A stretch of 12,929 nt of DNA from Vulcanimicrobiota bacterium (GTDB lineage Bacteria > Eremiobacterota > Eremiobacteria > Baltobacterales > Baltobacteraceae). The position numbers and the translations under genes were made by a program. Positions 1 to 6,995 of this stretch are shown here, in pieces (the first letter of the stretch is position 1; every line of letters begins with the position of its first letter). A model generated the notes under the pieces. That model was not told the origin of the DNA. It saw only the letters and a program-made list of their open reading frames with translations, and did not search any database. Where the stretch lies: contig JAQBPL010000357.1 of the NCBI GenBank assembly GCA_028287545.1, positions 1 to 12,929 of the forward strand. Direction: 5' to 3'.

Positions 1-123
1 CGTCTCGCGATCCGTTATCAGCACAATCGGGTATTGCGGAAGCCGGCCTTCGTCGAGACAGCACTGCACGTCGCGGACGTACTTCTCTCCCCAGGCGATG
101 AACAGGATCGCTCGGCTTCTCAT
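1..123 (-). CDS. Partial N-terminus of a probable nucleotide-sugar-transferase-fold protein (runs off the left edge)
   Basis: Reading the minus strand from the ATG at 123 gives 41 uninterrupted codons to the window edge. The protein begins MRSRAILFIAWGEKYVRDVQ and continues with a stretch ending LPQYPIVLITDRET. A hydrophobic first strand, then a GEKYV motif, a helix and a second strand ending in TD resembles the start of GT-A-like proteins that open with a xxxGEKYVxxA pattern and a LFTD strand. The family is my inference from this short piece. It is divergent from the glycosyltransferase at 214, with about 90 bases between the two starts. No clear Shine-Dalgarno precedes the ATG; an inverted repeat lies there instead. 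It explains why the plus-strand frame before 214 is open but meaningless. Confidence 0.55.
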   Translation of the reverse strand, partial: MRSRAILFIAWGEKYVRDVQCCLDEGRLPQYPIVLITDRET

Positions 124-125
124 CT

Positions 126-150
126 GAAGCCAATTTTCGGGGGAGGCTTC
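126..150. promoter_or_regulatory. Inverted repeat in the divergent intergenic region
   Basis: GAAGCC at 126-131 is repeated inverted as GGCTTC at 145-150, around a 13-base centre. It sits directly in front of the minus-strand ATG at 123 and about 65 bases before the plus-strand TTG at 214. It could be an operator shared by the two divergent genes or a leader hairpin of the minus-strand gene. Only the symmetry is seen; function is inference. Confidence 0.3.
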
Positions 151-201
151 GGTCGAGCCTACCGGCGAACAGCCGCCAATCGGCCACGCTCCGGCGGGTA
201 C

Positions 202-210
202 GGAAGGAAA
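202..210 (+). promoter_or_regulatory. Ribosome binding site that fixes the TTG start at 214
   Basis: GGAAGGAAA lies just upstream of TTG at 214, with AAGGA at about 5-7 bases spacing. It is the best ribosome site in this part of the window and supports TTG 214 over any more upstream start in the same frame, which would read antisense to the divergent gene. Confidence 0.6.
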
Positions 211-213
211 ATC

Positions 214-1083
214 TTGAGCCCAACGCTCAGCGTGGTCATCGCCGCGTATAATATGGAGCGCGAACTGCCGCGCACGGTCCGCTCGTTGTCGCCGATGATG
301 CAGCGCGGCGTAGACCGCGCGGCGTACGAGCTCATCGTCGTCGACAACGGCTCCGCACGGCCGATCGATCTCACCGGCCATGCCGGCACGGTGGACCTGC
401 GCGTGTTGCGGGTCGATCCCGCGCAGGCGTCTGCGTCCCCGGTCGCTGCGCTCAACCTCGCGGCGGCCGGCGCGCGCGGCGACCTGCTCGGCATGATGAT
501 CGACGGCGCGCGTCTCGCATCGCCAGGTCTGCTCGCGGCGGCGTCTGAAGCGGCCCGCATCGCTCCGCGCGCGGTCATTCTCTCGCTCGGATTTCACCTC
601 GGCCCGAAGGTGCAGATGGAGAGCGTGCACGAGGGTTACGATCAGATGGTCGAAGACCGTTTGCTCGAGCAATCCGGATGGCTCGCGGACGGATATCGTC
701 TCTTCGACGTCTCGGTGTTTGCGGGCTCGTCGCTGAACGGGTGGTTTGGGCCGTTGAACGAGAGCAACGCGATCTTCATGCGCCGCGCGCTGTGGGAAGA
801 GTTGGGCGGCTTCGACCCGGCGTTTCGCTGCGCGGGCGGCGGTTTAGCGAACCTCGATCTGCTCGTGCGCGCCGTGACGTTGCCGGACGTGGTCGTGGTG
901 ACGCTGCTCGGCGAGGGGACGTTCCATCAGGTGCACGGCGGCGTCGCCACCAACGCGCGCGAGAACGTGACGCACCTCTTCGCGGCCGAGTACGAGCGCC
1001 TGCGCGGGCGCCCGTTCGCGACGCCGGAGTACGACTCGCGCTACTACGGCACCCTCACTCGTCGGTCAGAGCGCGTACGCTGA
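214..1083 (+). CDS. Glycosyltransferase family 2 protein
   Basis: This is a predicted cytoplasmic GT-A-fold sugar transferase of 289 residues that would transfer a nucleotide-activated sugar to an unknown acceptor. The protein opens with SPTLSVVIAAYNMERELPRT (family 2 first strand and helix), followed by ELIVVDNGS at about residues 39-47. The metal/nucleotide region at about 94-100 reads MMIDGAR, so the usual DxD is a D-G-A variant common in some GT2 enzymes. NESNAIFMRRALWEELGGFD further on is the acceptor-side motif. I chose TTG 214 because a strong AAGGA site precedes it and the family N-terminus begins exactly there; the longer open frame from 34 is antisense to the divergent partial gene. 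It ends 10 bases from the stop of the convergent cyclase. Substrate cannot be told. A link to flagellin glycosylation is possible by proximity only. Confidence 0.85.
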   Translation: MSPTLSVVIAAYNMERELPRTVRSLSPMMQRGVDRAAYELIVVDNGSARPIDLTGHAGTVDLRVLRVDPAQASASPVAALNLAAAGARGDLLGMMIDGARLASPGLLAAASEAARIAPRAVILSLGFHLGPKVQMESVHEGYDQMVEDRLLEQSGWLADGYRLFDVSVFAGSSLNGWFGPLNESNAIFMRRALWEELGGFDPAFRCAGGGLANLDLLVRAVTLPDVVVVTLLGEGTFHQVHGGVATNARENVTHLFAAEYERLRGRPFATPEYDSRYYGTLTRRSERVR

Positions 1084-1093
1084 AGCACAGCGA

Positions 1094-2806
1094 CTAGGCC
1101 AGGTCGTGGACGGTGACCGGTTCGGCTTTGCCGCGGATCTTGGCGATGAGGCGGTCGGCTTTGGGTTTGGTCGCGAGCCGCGAGAACGTGTTGTCGTCGA
1201 TGTAGGTGTGGCCGGAGGGAGCCGCGCCTTGGAGGCGGCTGGCGAGGTTGGCGGCGTCGCCGATCACGGTGTAGTCCATGCGTTTGGGGCTGCCGATGTG
1301 GCCGGCTACGACGTCGCCGGTGGCGATGCCGATCGAGACGCGCAGCGGTCCCTCGTCGCCGGTGATCGTCGAGGCGGCCTGGTGGAGCGCGGTCGCTACC
1401 GCGATCGCGCGCGCGGCGTCGTCGTCGCGCACGCGCGGCGGCCCGAAGACCGCCATCAAACCGTCACCGTAGAATTTGTCGAGCAGGCCGTCGTGTTCGA
1501 ACACGATCGCGACCGCCGCGCTGAAGAACGCGTTGAGGATTTCGACGACCCGTTCGGCATCGAGGCGGTCGGCGAGTTCGGTGAAACCTTCGATGTCGGC
1601 GAAGAGGATCGTCGCGGTCGCACGCGCGCCGCCCAGCGCGACGCCGCCCGGCGCGCGCATCAGTTGCTCGACGACGTGCGGCGCGAGATAGCGGGCGAAC
1701 GCATCGCGAATCTGCTGGCGCTGCTCGACGTCGGCGGCGTGCAGGCGTTCGAGCTGGCGGCGGACGGTGAGATCGGTGACGGCGATCGCCCAGCCGTCCT
1801 CCGAGGTGCCGTCGGGAAGGTCGACCGGCGCGATGCGCACTTCGAGCACGAGCGCCCCGCGCGTCGGATGCGTCGATTCGATTTCCGCGGGCGCCGCGTT
1901 GTAGTTGCCCTCGCGCAGCAGCGCGGTGATTCCGGGGATCAGCGCCTCGAGCGCGCGCGCGGGCCGGCCGAGCATCGCGGCGCGGTCGACGACGAACGTC
2001 TGCGCGGCCGCGTCGTTGAAGCTCGCGATCGTGCCGCGGCTGTCGACGGTGATCACGCCGCTCGCGATCGAGCCCAGGACGCGCGCCTGCAATTGCTCGA
2101 GGCGACTGATCTCCACCACTTGCGCGCGCAGCGCGTCGAAGAGGCGCGCGTTTTCGATGGCGAGTGCGGCCTGGTTGGCGAACGCGCTGAGCAAATCCGG
2201 ATCGGCCGGCGAGAACAACCCCGGCGCAATCCGCGAATCGAGGTACACGACGCCGATGGTGCGCGCCTTGATCGCCAGCGGAACGCACAGGATCGAGCGC
2301 AGCCGCAGCGAGCGGACGGAGACGTTGACGTTGAAGCGCGGGTCCGCTTGCGCGTCGGTCGTGACGATCGGCTCGCCGGTCTCGAAGACGCGCCCGACGA
2401 TCGTCTGCGAGGGGCGCATCTCGGCGCCTTCTACCGTCGCGCGATCGATGCCGTACGTCGTGGTGAGTTCGAGCCGGCCCTCGTCGTTGGCGATCATCAA
2501 GAAGCCGCGTTCGGCGTTCATCACCTCGACGGCCGTGTCGAGCACGCGGCGCAGGACGACGTCGAGCTCCAGTGAGGAGTTGACGGTCTCGGCAACGCGG
2601 CCCAGCGTGCGGAGTTTGAGCAGTTCCCGGTCGGCGTTGGTCGCCGACGCGGCGAGGCGGCTCTGGAGGGAGGCCCGCTCGAGCGCGGCGGTCTCGTAGG
2701 CGCGCTCCGCGGCGTTGACCGCCGCGATGAGCCCTGCATCGCCCTGGGCCACCGCGCATTGGCGCAGCGCCGCGAACGCCTCCGTCCCGGTCTCGTACGC
2801 TTTCAC
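1094..2806 (-). CDS. Adenylate cyclase, class III, with GAF and PAS sensor domains
   Basis: A cytosolic 570-residue signalling enzyme expected to make cAMP from ATP. It has an N-terminal helical segment (1-65), a GAF domain (about 74-223, with ILCVPLAIKARTIGVVYLDS), a PAS domain (about 235-345), a linker helix, and a class III cyclase domain (about 395-570). The catalytic set is complete: metal-binding D404 (FADIEGF) and D448 (KFYGDG), purine-recognising K444 and T513 (DYTVIGDAAN), and transition-state N520 and R524 (NLASR). Thr at the purine-selecting position favours ATP over GTP. There are no membrane segments, so the input is probably a small ligand or redox/light cue read by GAF or PAS. 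The start is GTG at 2806. A 7-bp hairpin abuts this start. The gene is divergent from the flagellar block (about 106 bases apart) and may share its control region; that is inference. Confidence 0.93.
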   Translation of the reverse strand: MKAYETGTEAFAALRQCAVAQGDAGLIAAVNAAERAYETAALERASLQSRLAASATNADRELLKLRTLGRVAETVNSSLELDVVLRRVLDTAVEVMNAERGFLMIANDEGRLELTTTYGIDRATVEGAEMRPSQTIVGRVFETGEPIVTTDAQADPRFNVNVSVRSLRLRSILCVPLAIKARTIGVVYLDSRIAPGLFSPADPDLLSAFANQAALAIENARLFDALRAQVVEISRLEQLQARVLGSIASGVITVDSRGTIASFNDAAAQTFVVDRAAMLGRPARALEALIPGITALLREGNYNAAPAEIESTHPTRGALVLEVRIAPVDLPDGTSEDGWAIAVTDLTVRRQLERLHAADVEQRQQIRDAFARYLAPHVVEQLMRAPGGVALGGARATATILFADIEGFTELADRLDAERVVEILNAFFSAAVAIVFEHDGLLDKFYGDGLMAVFGPPRVRDDDAARAIAVATALHQAASTITGDEGPLRVSIGIATGDVVAGHIGSPKRMDYTVIGDAANLASRLQGAAPSGHTYIDDNTFSRLATKPKADRLIAKIRGKAEPVTVHDLA

Positions 2807-2825
2807 CGCAGCGGCCCCCGCTGCG
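2807..2825 (-). promoter_or_regulatory. Hairpin abutting the cyclase start codon
   Basis: CGCAGCG at 2807-2813 and CGCTGCG at 2819-2825 form a perfect 7-bp stem around a 5-base loop. On the minus-strand transcript the stem ends directly against the GTG start, where the ribosome must bind, and the loop is G-rich (GGGGC). It could lower or regulate translation. In this GC-rich DNA a chance stem is also possible. Confidence 0.35.
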
Positions 2826-2912
2826 TTCGCTCCCTGCGGCGGAACAGCACGCGAGGCTGATTCCTCACTTCACGGTCACGTTCCGCTCATACCCGCGCGG
2901 CACGCTAGGTTC

Positions 2913-3104
2913 ATGACCGTCGATCCAACCGTTCCGACTGCCGCCGCGTCGCTCGCGGCGCGCGACCGCATCGAACGCCTCGCCCCAGAGGCCGCGCACG
3001 ACGAGCGCGGCTCGGCGCGCCTCGCGCAAGCCGCGCTCTTCGAGGAGGCGCTGCTGAACGCGCTGCGCGCTCGCTTCGCCGAGCTTCGCACCGTCGCGCG
3101 CTGA
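2913..3104 (+). CDS. Very short FlgB-like proximal rod protein (C-terminal part only)
   Basis: A 63-residue protein beginning MTVDPTVPTAAASLAARDRI. Its second half, ARLAQAALFEEALLNALRAR followed by FAELRTVAR, matches the C-terminal helix of flagellar rod protein FlgB, whose typical pattern is MxxLAxxxLxYxALxxLLxxxFxxLRxAI. The first half lacks the FlgB N-terminal rod helix and the ANxxTPGY motif. Family FlgB proteins are usually about 110-140 residues, so half is missing. It is the first gene of the plus-strand block, and flgC follows after 52 bases, which is the normal flgB-flgC order. ATG 2913 has no strong ribosome site. Position and helix pattern support the assignment, but the sequence is short, so a different small rod or adaptor protein cannot be excluded. 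Confidence 0.6.
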   Translation: MTVDPTVPTAAASLAARDRIERLAPEAAHDERGSARLAQAALFEEALLNALRARFAELRTVAR

Positions 3105-3156
3105 ATGCTCACATCGCGGCAACCTGACGGACATTCCGCTCGCTCACGATCGGCCC

Positions 3157-3528
3157 ATGGCTGAATTCGATCTGCTTGCGGTCGCCGCGGACGGGATGGG
3201 CGTGCAACGCGCGATGCTCGACGTCGCCGCGCGCAACGTCGCCGCCGCCCAGGCCTCGACGCCGGATCATCCGTATCCGCGGCTCGTCGCGCGCTTCGCC
3301 GCTGCGGCGAGTGCCGATCCGCTGGAGCGCGCGTTCGATCCCGACGGCAGCGATCAGGGCGACGAAGGGACGCGCCTGACCGGGATGACGGCCGGCGGCG
3401 ACGCCGCCGACGCGCTGACCGAGATGATCGCGGTGCTCGACGCGCAGCGGGCGTACGAAGCGAACGCCAGTGTGTTCGACGTCGGAAAGCGGCTCGCGGA
3501 GCGGACGCTCGACGTCGGGCGGCTCTGA
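3157..3528 (+). CDS. flgC: FlgC-like proximal rod protein, shortened
   Basis: Flagellar proximal rod component in the periplasm, exported by the type III apparatus. It has 123 residues. The N-terminal rod helix is recognisable (about 4-40: GMGVQRAMLDVAARNVAAAQ), but the usual ANxxTPGGxPYRR signature is altered to ASTPDHPYPRL. The C-terminal helix (about 85-123) is highly typical: ALTEMIAVLDAQRAYEANAS then VFDVGKRLAERTLDVG. The middle domain is short compared with the usual 130-150 residue FlgC. Its TGA overlaps the fliE ATG by one base, showing tight operon structure. The start has no strong Shine-Dalgarno. Confidence 0.85.
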   Translation: MAEFDLLAVAADGMGVQRAMLDVAARNVAAAQASTPDHPYPRLVARFAAAASADPLERAFDPDGSDQGDEGTRLTGMTAGGDAADALTEMIAVLDAQRAYEANASVFDVGKRLAERTLDVGRL

Positions 3529-3806
3529 TGCGGGTCGACCTGCTCGTTCCCGACGTTGCGGTTCCGCGACCGGCACCGGCGCCGGCAGCGGGCGGCGATG
3601 CCGGCGCGTTCGGGCGGCTGCTCGATGCGGCCGGCAGCGTGCTCGACGGCGCCGAACGCGCCGAGTCTGCCTTCGTCGCGCACCGCGGCGGTCTGCAGGA
3701 GATGGTCGTGGAACGTGCGCGCGCCGACATCGCGCTGCAGGTCGCCGCGACGGCGGCGCAGCGCGCGGCGCAGGGACTCTCGACGCTGCTCGGGATGCAG
3801 ATTTAA
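3528..3806 (+). CDS. fliE: Flagellar hook-basal body adaptor FliE
   Basis: FliE joins the MS ring/export gate to the rod and is an early type III export substrate. This protein has 92 residues, near the usual 95-110. It starts with a Pro/Ala-rich stretch (about 8-22), and the FliE helical region runs from about 27 to the end, finishing with QRAAQGLSTLLGMQI, which resembles the normal ending of FliE (AYxEIMxMQV). The ATG lies in the TGATG overlap with flgC, and fliF starts 3 bases after its TAA. The order flgB-flgC-fliE-fliF is canonical. Confidence 0.85.
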   Translation: MRVDLLVPDVAVPRPAPAPAAGGDAGAFGRLLDAAGSVLDGAERAESAFVAHRGGLQEMVVERARADIALQVAATAAQRAAQGLSTLLGMQI

Positions 3807-3809
3807 TCC

Positions 3810-5279
3810 ATGGAGGCGGCGCCGGTCGTGCAGCGCTTGCGCGCGCTGTCCCCGCGCGCGCGGCTTGCGGCGCTGCTCGCGCTCGTCGCGATCCTGGCCG
3901 CCGGCGCGCTTGCGGCGATGGTCGCGCGCGACGCGCGGGTCGCGCTCTTCGCGACGCCGCTGCGTCCCGATCAGCTCGCCGAAGTGGAGCAGCGTCTCGC
4001 GGCATGGAGCGTGCCGCACGCGACGACGAACGACAACGTGCGGGTCGATCCTGGGAAGCGCAGCGGGCTGCTGCTGCGGCTCGCGCTCGCCGGCGTCCCG
4101 CACGCGCATCTGGCTGGCAGCGACGAGGCGCTCGCGCACGTCGGCGCGCTCACGCCGCAGAGCGTCCTCGAAGCGCAGACGCGCGAGGCGCTCGCGGCCG
4201 ACCTCGCGCTCGGTTTGCGCGGTCTCGACGGCGTCGCCGACGCGCGCGTCATCATCGCGCCTTCGAGCGCGGGCGTGTATGCCGACGAAACGCGCCGCGA
4301 TGCCAGCGCCGGCGTTCGCGTCACGCTCGCTGCGGGCGCACGCTTGTCCCCGCGCACCGTCGCCGGAATCAAAGGCTTCGTCGCGAGCGGCGTGCCCGGG
4401 CTGGACGCGCAGCGCGTAACGGTCGTCGACGATCGCGGGATCGCGCTCGATGCGGACGGCAGCGGCGGCGACGACGCGGCGGACGTGCAGGCGGCTCTGC
4501 AGAGCGCGCTCGACGCGGCCTTCGGTGCGGGCGCGACGATCGTGCGCGTGCACCGCGAGCCGCTGGGCGAGCAGCGCGACGTGCGCGACGTGCGCCGCTC
4601 GGCGCTGCCAGGAGCGATCGGGCGCGCGTCGAGTGACGAGCGGTACGCCTCGAACGCGAAGAAGTATTCGAAGACGACCGGCACGGAAGACCGCGGCAGC
4701 GATACCCGTGAGGAACATCGCGTTGCAAGCGCCGGTGCGACGGCGCGGCTCACCGTCGCGGTGTTCGTCGACGCGGCGCGCGGGCTCGATCTTGCGAAAT
4801 TGCGCGCGCTCGCCGAGGCGGCGGCGGGGATTCGCGCGGAACGCGGTGACGTCGTGCGCGTCGAGGCGGTCGCCTTCGGCGACGGCGCGCGGCGCGCGCC
4901 GGCGAGCGCCGCACCGGGCTGGTGGCTCGCGCTGGCCGGCGTTCTGCCGCAGGCGTTCGCGGCGATCGGCGTCGTGCTCGCTGTCGCCTTCGGCGTGAAG
5001 CCGCTCGCCGCGTTGACGACCCGCGCGCTGGAGGGAGCCGCCGCGCGGCGCGCGGCGCGCGACGTCGTTGGCATACCGCCGGCTCGCGTGCACGGCGCGC
5101 TGGCGGGAGAACCGCCGCACGTCGCGGCCGCGATCATCTCGGCCCTGCCGACGGCGACCGCCGCCGCGGTGCTCGAATTGTATCCGCCCGACGAGCGCGC
5201 CGCGATCGTGCGGCGGCTCGCGCGCGCCAACGCGACGCTGCTTCCGCCGCCCGAGGAGCTGCTGCGTGCGCGCACCTGA
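3810..5279 (+). CDS. fliF: MS-ring protein FliF with a FliG-like C-terminal segment
   Basis: An inner-membrane ring protein of 489 residues that forms the base of the basal body. TM1 is at about 18-39. The periplasmic YscJ/FliF domain (about 43-214) contains TPQSVLEAQTREALAADLAL and the GVADARVIIAPSS strand. A beta-collar-like segment at about 270-310 is rich in Lys/Ser/Thr. The FliF C-domain at about 312-356 includes RLTVAVFVD and RAERGDVVRVEAVAF. TM2 is about 371-397. After TM2, where FliF normally carries a short FliG-binding tail, residues about 425-485 read like the FliG middle domain: ALAGEPPHVAAAIISALP, then AAAVLELYPPDERAAIVRRL. No separate fliG follows; fliH starts inside the last 14 bases. 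The N-terminal and C-terminal torque domains of FliG are absent. I am confident of FliF, moderately so of the FliG likeness. Confidence 0.9.
   Translation: MEAAPVVQRLRALSPRARLAALLALVAILAAGALAAMVARDARVALFATPLRPDQLAEVEQRLAAWSVPHATTNDNVRVDPGKRSGLLLRLALAGVPHAHLAGSDEALAHVGALTPQSVLEAQTREALAADLALGLRGLDGVADARVIIAPSSAGVYADETRRDASAGVRVTLAAGARLSPRTVAGIKGFVASGVPGLDAQRVTVVDDRGIALDADGSGGDDAADVQAALQSALDAAFGAGATIVRVHREPLGEQRDVRDVRRSALPGAIGRASSDERYASNAKKYSKTTGTEDRGSDTREEHRVASAGATARLTVAVFVDAARGLDLAKLRALAEAAAGIRAERGDVVRVEAVAFGDGARRAPASAAPGWWLALAGVLPQAFAAIGVVLAVAFGVKPLAALTTRALEGAAARRAARDVVGIPPARVHGALAGEPPHVAAAIISALPTATAAAVLELYPPDERAAIVRRLARANATLLPPPEELLRART
5253..5258 (+). promoter_or_regulatory. Ribosome binding site for fliH
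   Basis: GAGGAG lies 7 bases before GTG 5266, inside the end of fliF. It selects this GTG as the fliH start and gives a 14-base overlap with fliF. Confidence 0.6.
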
Positions 5280-5736
5280 GTTCGTCTCACTGGCCGACTT
5301 GTTATTGCCGAGTTCGCCCGAAGGAGCGTCGCCCGCGCAAGAGCCCGAACCGGAACCGGTCGCGACGGAGGGCGCGGAAGATTCACCGCCCGACGTCGCC
5401 TCGGCGCTGCGCGCGGCGCGCCTCTTCCGCGCGCAACTCGCGGACGCGCTCGCCGATGCCTTCGGGACGCTGCTCTGCGACTTGGCCGCCGACGTGCTCG
5501 CACGCGAACTCCGCCTGGCGCCGTGCGATCTCGAAGCGCTGCTGCAGCGCGTCGCCGAGCGCGCGCCGATCGTGCGCGTCCGGGTCGCGCCCGCCGACGC
5601 GGCGCGCATCGCCGGCTTCCTCGTCGAGGCCGACGACGATCTCGATCCCGGCGACGCGATCGTGGAGCTCGCGGGCGGCGCGATCGACGCGCGGCTCGGC
5701 GTGCGCCTTGCCACGGTGCTCGAGGCGTTCGCGTGA
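5266..5736 (+). CDS. fliH: Flagellar export ATPase regulator FliH/SctL family, short form
   Basis: The cytoplasmic partner that docks the FliI ATPase to the C-ring. It has 156 residues against about 220-250 in usual FliH. The N-terminus MRAPEFVSLADLLLP may be the C-ring-binding end. A Glu/Pro-rich flexible stretch (about 20-45) is followed by a short helical stalk (about 48-95) that replaces the usual long coiled coil. The C-terminal domain has RVRVAPADAARIAGFL and LDPGDAIVELAGGAIDARLG, matching the FliH/SctL pattern of a beta strand, then SPGxxxxET and GxIDAxL. GTG 5266 is preceded by GAGGAG. The stop overlaps the fliI GTG in a GTGA junction. Confidence 0.8.
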   Translation: MRAPEFVSLADLLLPSSPEGASPAQEPEPEPVATEGAEDSPPDVASALRAARLFRAQLADALADAFGTLLCDLAADVLARELRLAPCDLEALLQRVAERAPIVRVRVAPADAARIAGFLVEADDDLDPGDAIVELAGGAIDARLGVRLATVLEAFA

Positions 5737-6995
5737 CGGGTCGCGCCGCGGGTCGCGTCGTCGCCGTCAGTGCGCACGCGATCGAAGCGGAGCTGCCGTT
5801 CGCGCGCGTCGGCTGCGGCGTTCGCATTCGTGCGCGCGGAGGCGCGGTCGCCGGACGCGTCGCCGCGCTGCGCGGCGCGCGGGCGGTCGTGACGCCATTC
5901 GGCGCCGTCGACGGCATCGCGCTCGGCGACGGGGTGGAAACCGACCCGCGCGTGCTGAGGTTCCCGCCGCCGACGGCGCTGCTCGGGCGCGCCGTCGATT
6001 GTTCCGGCGCGCCGCTCGACGGCGCCCCACCGGTGCGCGCCCGCGCGGTCGCGGGCGAAGTGCACGCGCCGGCGCCGCGCGACCGGCGTCCGTGCGCGGC
6101 CCCGTTCTGGACCGGCGTGCGCGCGATCGACGGCCCGCTGACCCTCGCGCGCGGCGCGCGCATCGGGCTGTTCGGCGGGCCCGGCAGCGGCAAGTCGACG
6201 CTGCTCGACGCGATCGTGCGCGGCGCGTGCGCCGATGCGGTCGTCGTCGCGCTGGTCGGCGAGCGCGGCCGCGAGGCCGAGCGTCGCCTGGCGGCGCTCG
6301 ATGCGCGCACGACGCTGGTCTGCGCGACGAGCGACCGCGCGCCGGCGGAACGGGTGCGGGCCGCCGAGGTCGCGTTCGAACACGCGGCGGCCCTGCGCGC
6401 GTGGGGCCTCGACGTGCTGCTCGTGGTCGATTCGCTGGCGCGGATCGCCGGCGCCGCTCGCGAGCTCGCGCTCGGCTGCGGCGAAGCCTCGGGCCGCGGC
6501 GGCTACCCGCCCAGCGTCTTCGGAATTCTGGCGCGACTGCTCGAGCGCGCCGGCCCGGCCGGCGAGGGGAGCGTGACGCTGATTGCCACGGTGCTCTCCG
6601 ACGGTCCGGACGAGCGCGACCCCGTCTCCGAGGCGGCCCGCGCGGCGTTGGACGGGCACCTCGTTCTGAACGCGGACCTGGCGCGCGCGGGCCGCTTTCC
6701 GGCCGTCGACCTGGTCGGGAGCACCAGCCGAACGCTGACCGACGCGGCCGCGGCGGAACACGTTCGGGCCGCCCGGCTGCTGCGCTCGGCGGTTGCGGCG
6801 CTCGAAGGCGCGCGCGACGCGCGCTCGCTGGGCCTGGATCCGGCCGCCGGCGACCCCTTTCTCGCGCGCTGCATTGCGGTCGAGCCGGAAATCGAGCGCT
6901 TCCTGCGCCAAGGAGAGGCGGCCTCGACGGCCGAGGCGACGCTCACGGAGCTGCTCCGACTCGCCGATAGGATCGATGATGGACGTCTTCTCTGA
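5733..6995 (+). CDS. fliI: Flagellum-specific ATPase FliI
   Basis: ATPase of the flagellar type III export apparatus, which unfolds and delivers substrates at the cytoplasmic side. It has 420 residues. An N-terminal beta-barrel (about 1-70) precedes the ATPase core. Walker A is GGPGSGKS at 148-155 (K154). The catalytic Glu lies in GERGRE (E177, 23 residues after the Walker lysine as in the family). Walker B ends at D233 in LLVVDSLARIAG. GRGGYPPSVFGILARLLERA and DPVSEAARAALDGHLVL are family signatures. The C-terminal helical domain is about 345-420. The GTG start overlaps the fliH stop by 4 bases, and the lytic transglycosylase starts inside its last codons. fliJ, which normally follows, is missing. 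It could be called SctN, but the neighbours are flagellar. Confidence 0.92.
   Translation: MTGRAAGRVVAVSAHAIEAELPFARVGCGVRIRARGGAVAGRVAALRGARAVVTPFGAVDGIALGDGVETDPRVLRFPPPTALLGRAVDCSGAPLDGAPPVRARAVAGEVHAPAPRDRRPCAAPFWTGVRAIDGPLTLARGARIGLFGGPGSGKSTLLDAIVRGACADAVVVALVGERGREAERRLAALDARTTLVCATSDRAPAERVRAAEVAFEHAAALRAWGLDVLLVVDSLARIAGAARELALGCGEASGRGGYPPSVFGILARLLERAGPAGEGSVTLIATVLSDGPDERDPVSEAARAALDGHLVLNADLARAGRFPAVDLVGSTSRTLTDAAAAEHVRAARLLRSAVAALEGARDARSLGLDPAAGDPFLARCIAVEPEIERFLRQGEAASTAEATLTELLRLADRIDDGRLL

Noticed and set aside
34..213. N-terminal extension of the glycosyltransferase
   Set aside because: It is antisense to the divergent partial gene and its leader. The GT2 fold begins right after TTG 214, which has the good ribosome site.
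1106..2575. A 489-codon plus-strand frame opposite the cyclase
   Set aside because: The cyclase on the minus strand has complete catalytic motifs; the plus frame has only Arg/Asp/Val-rich shadow sequence.
2893..2916. Sigma-54-like GGCACG-N-GTTC element before the FlgB-like gene
   Set aside because: It matches only partly and would place the -12 element on the start codon.
3971..6310. A 779-codon minus-strand frame
   Set aside because: Same reason: Ser/Arg/Ala-rich shadow of fliF, fliH and fliI.
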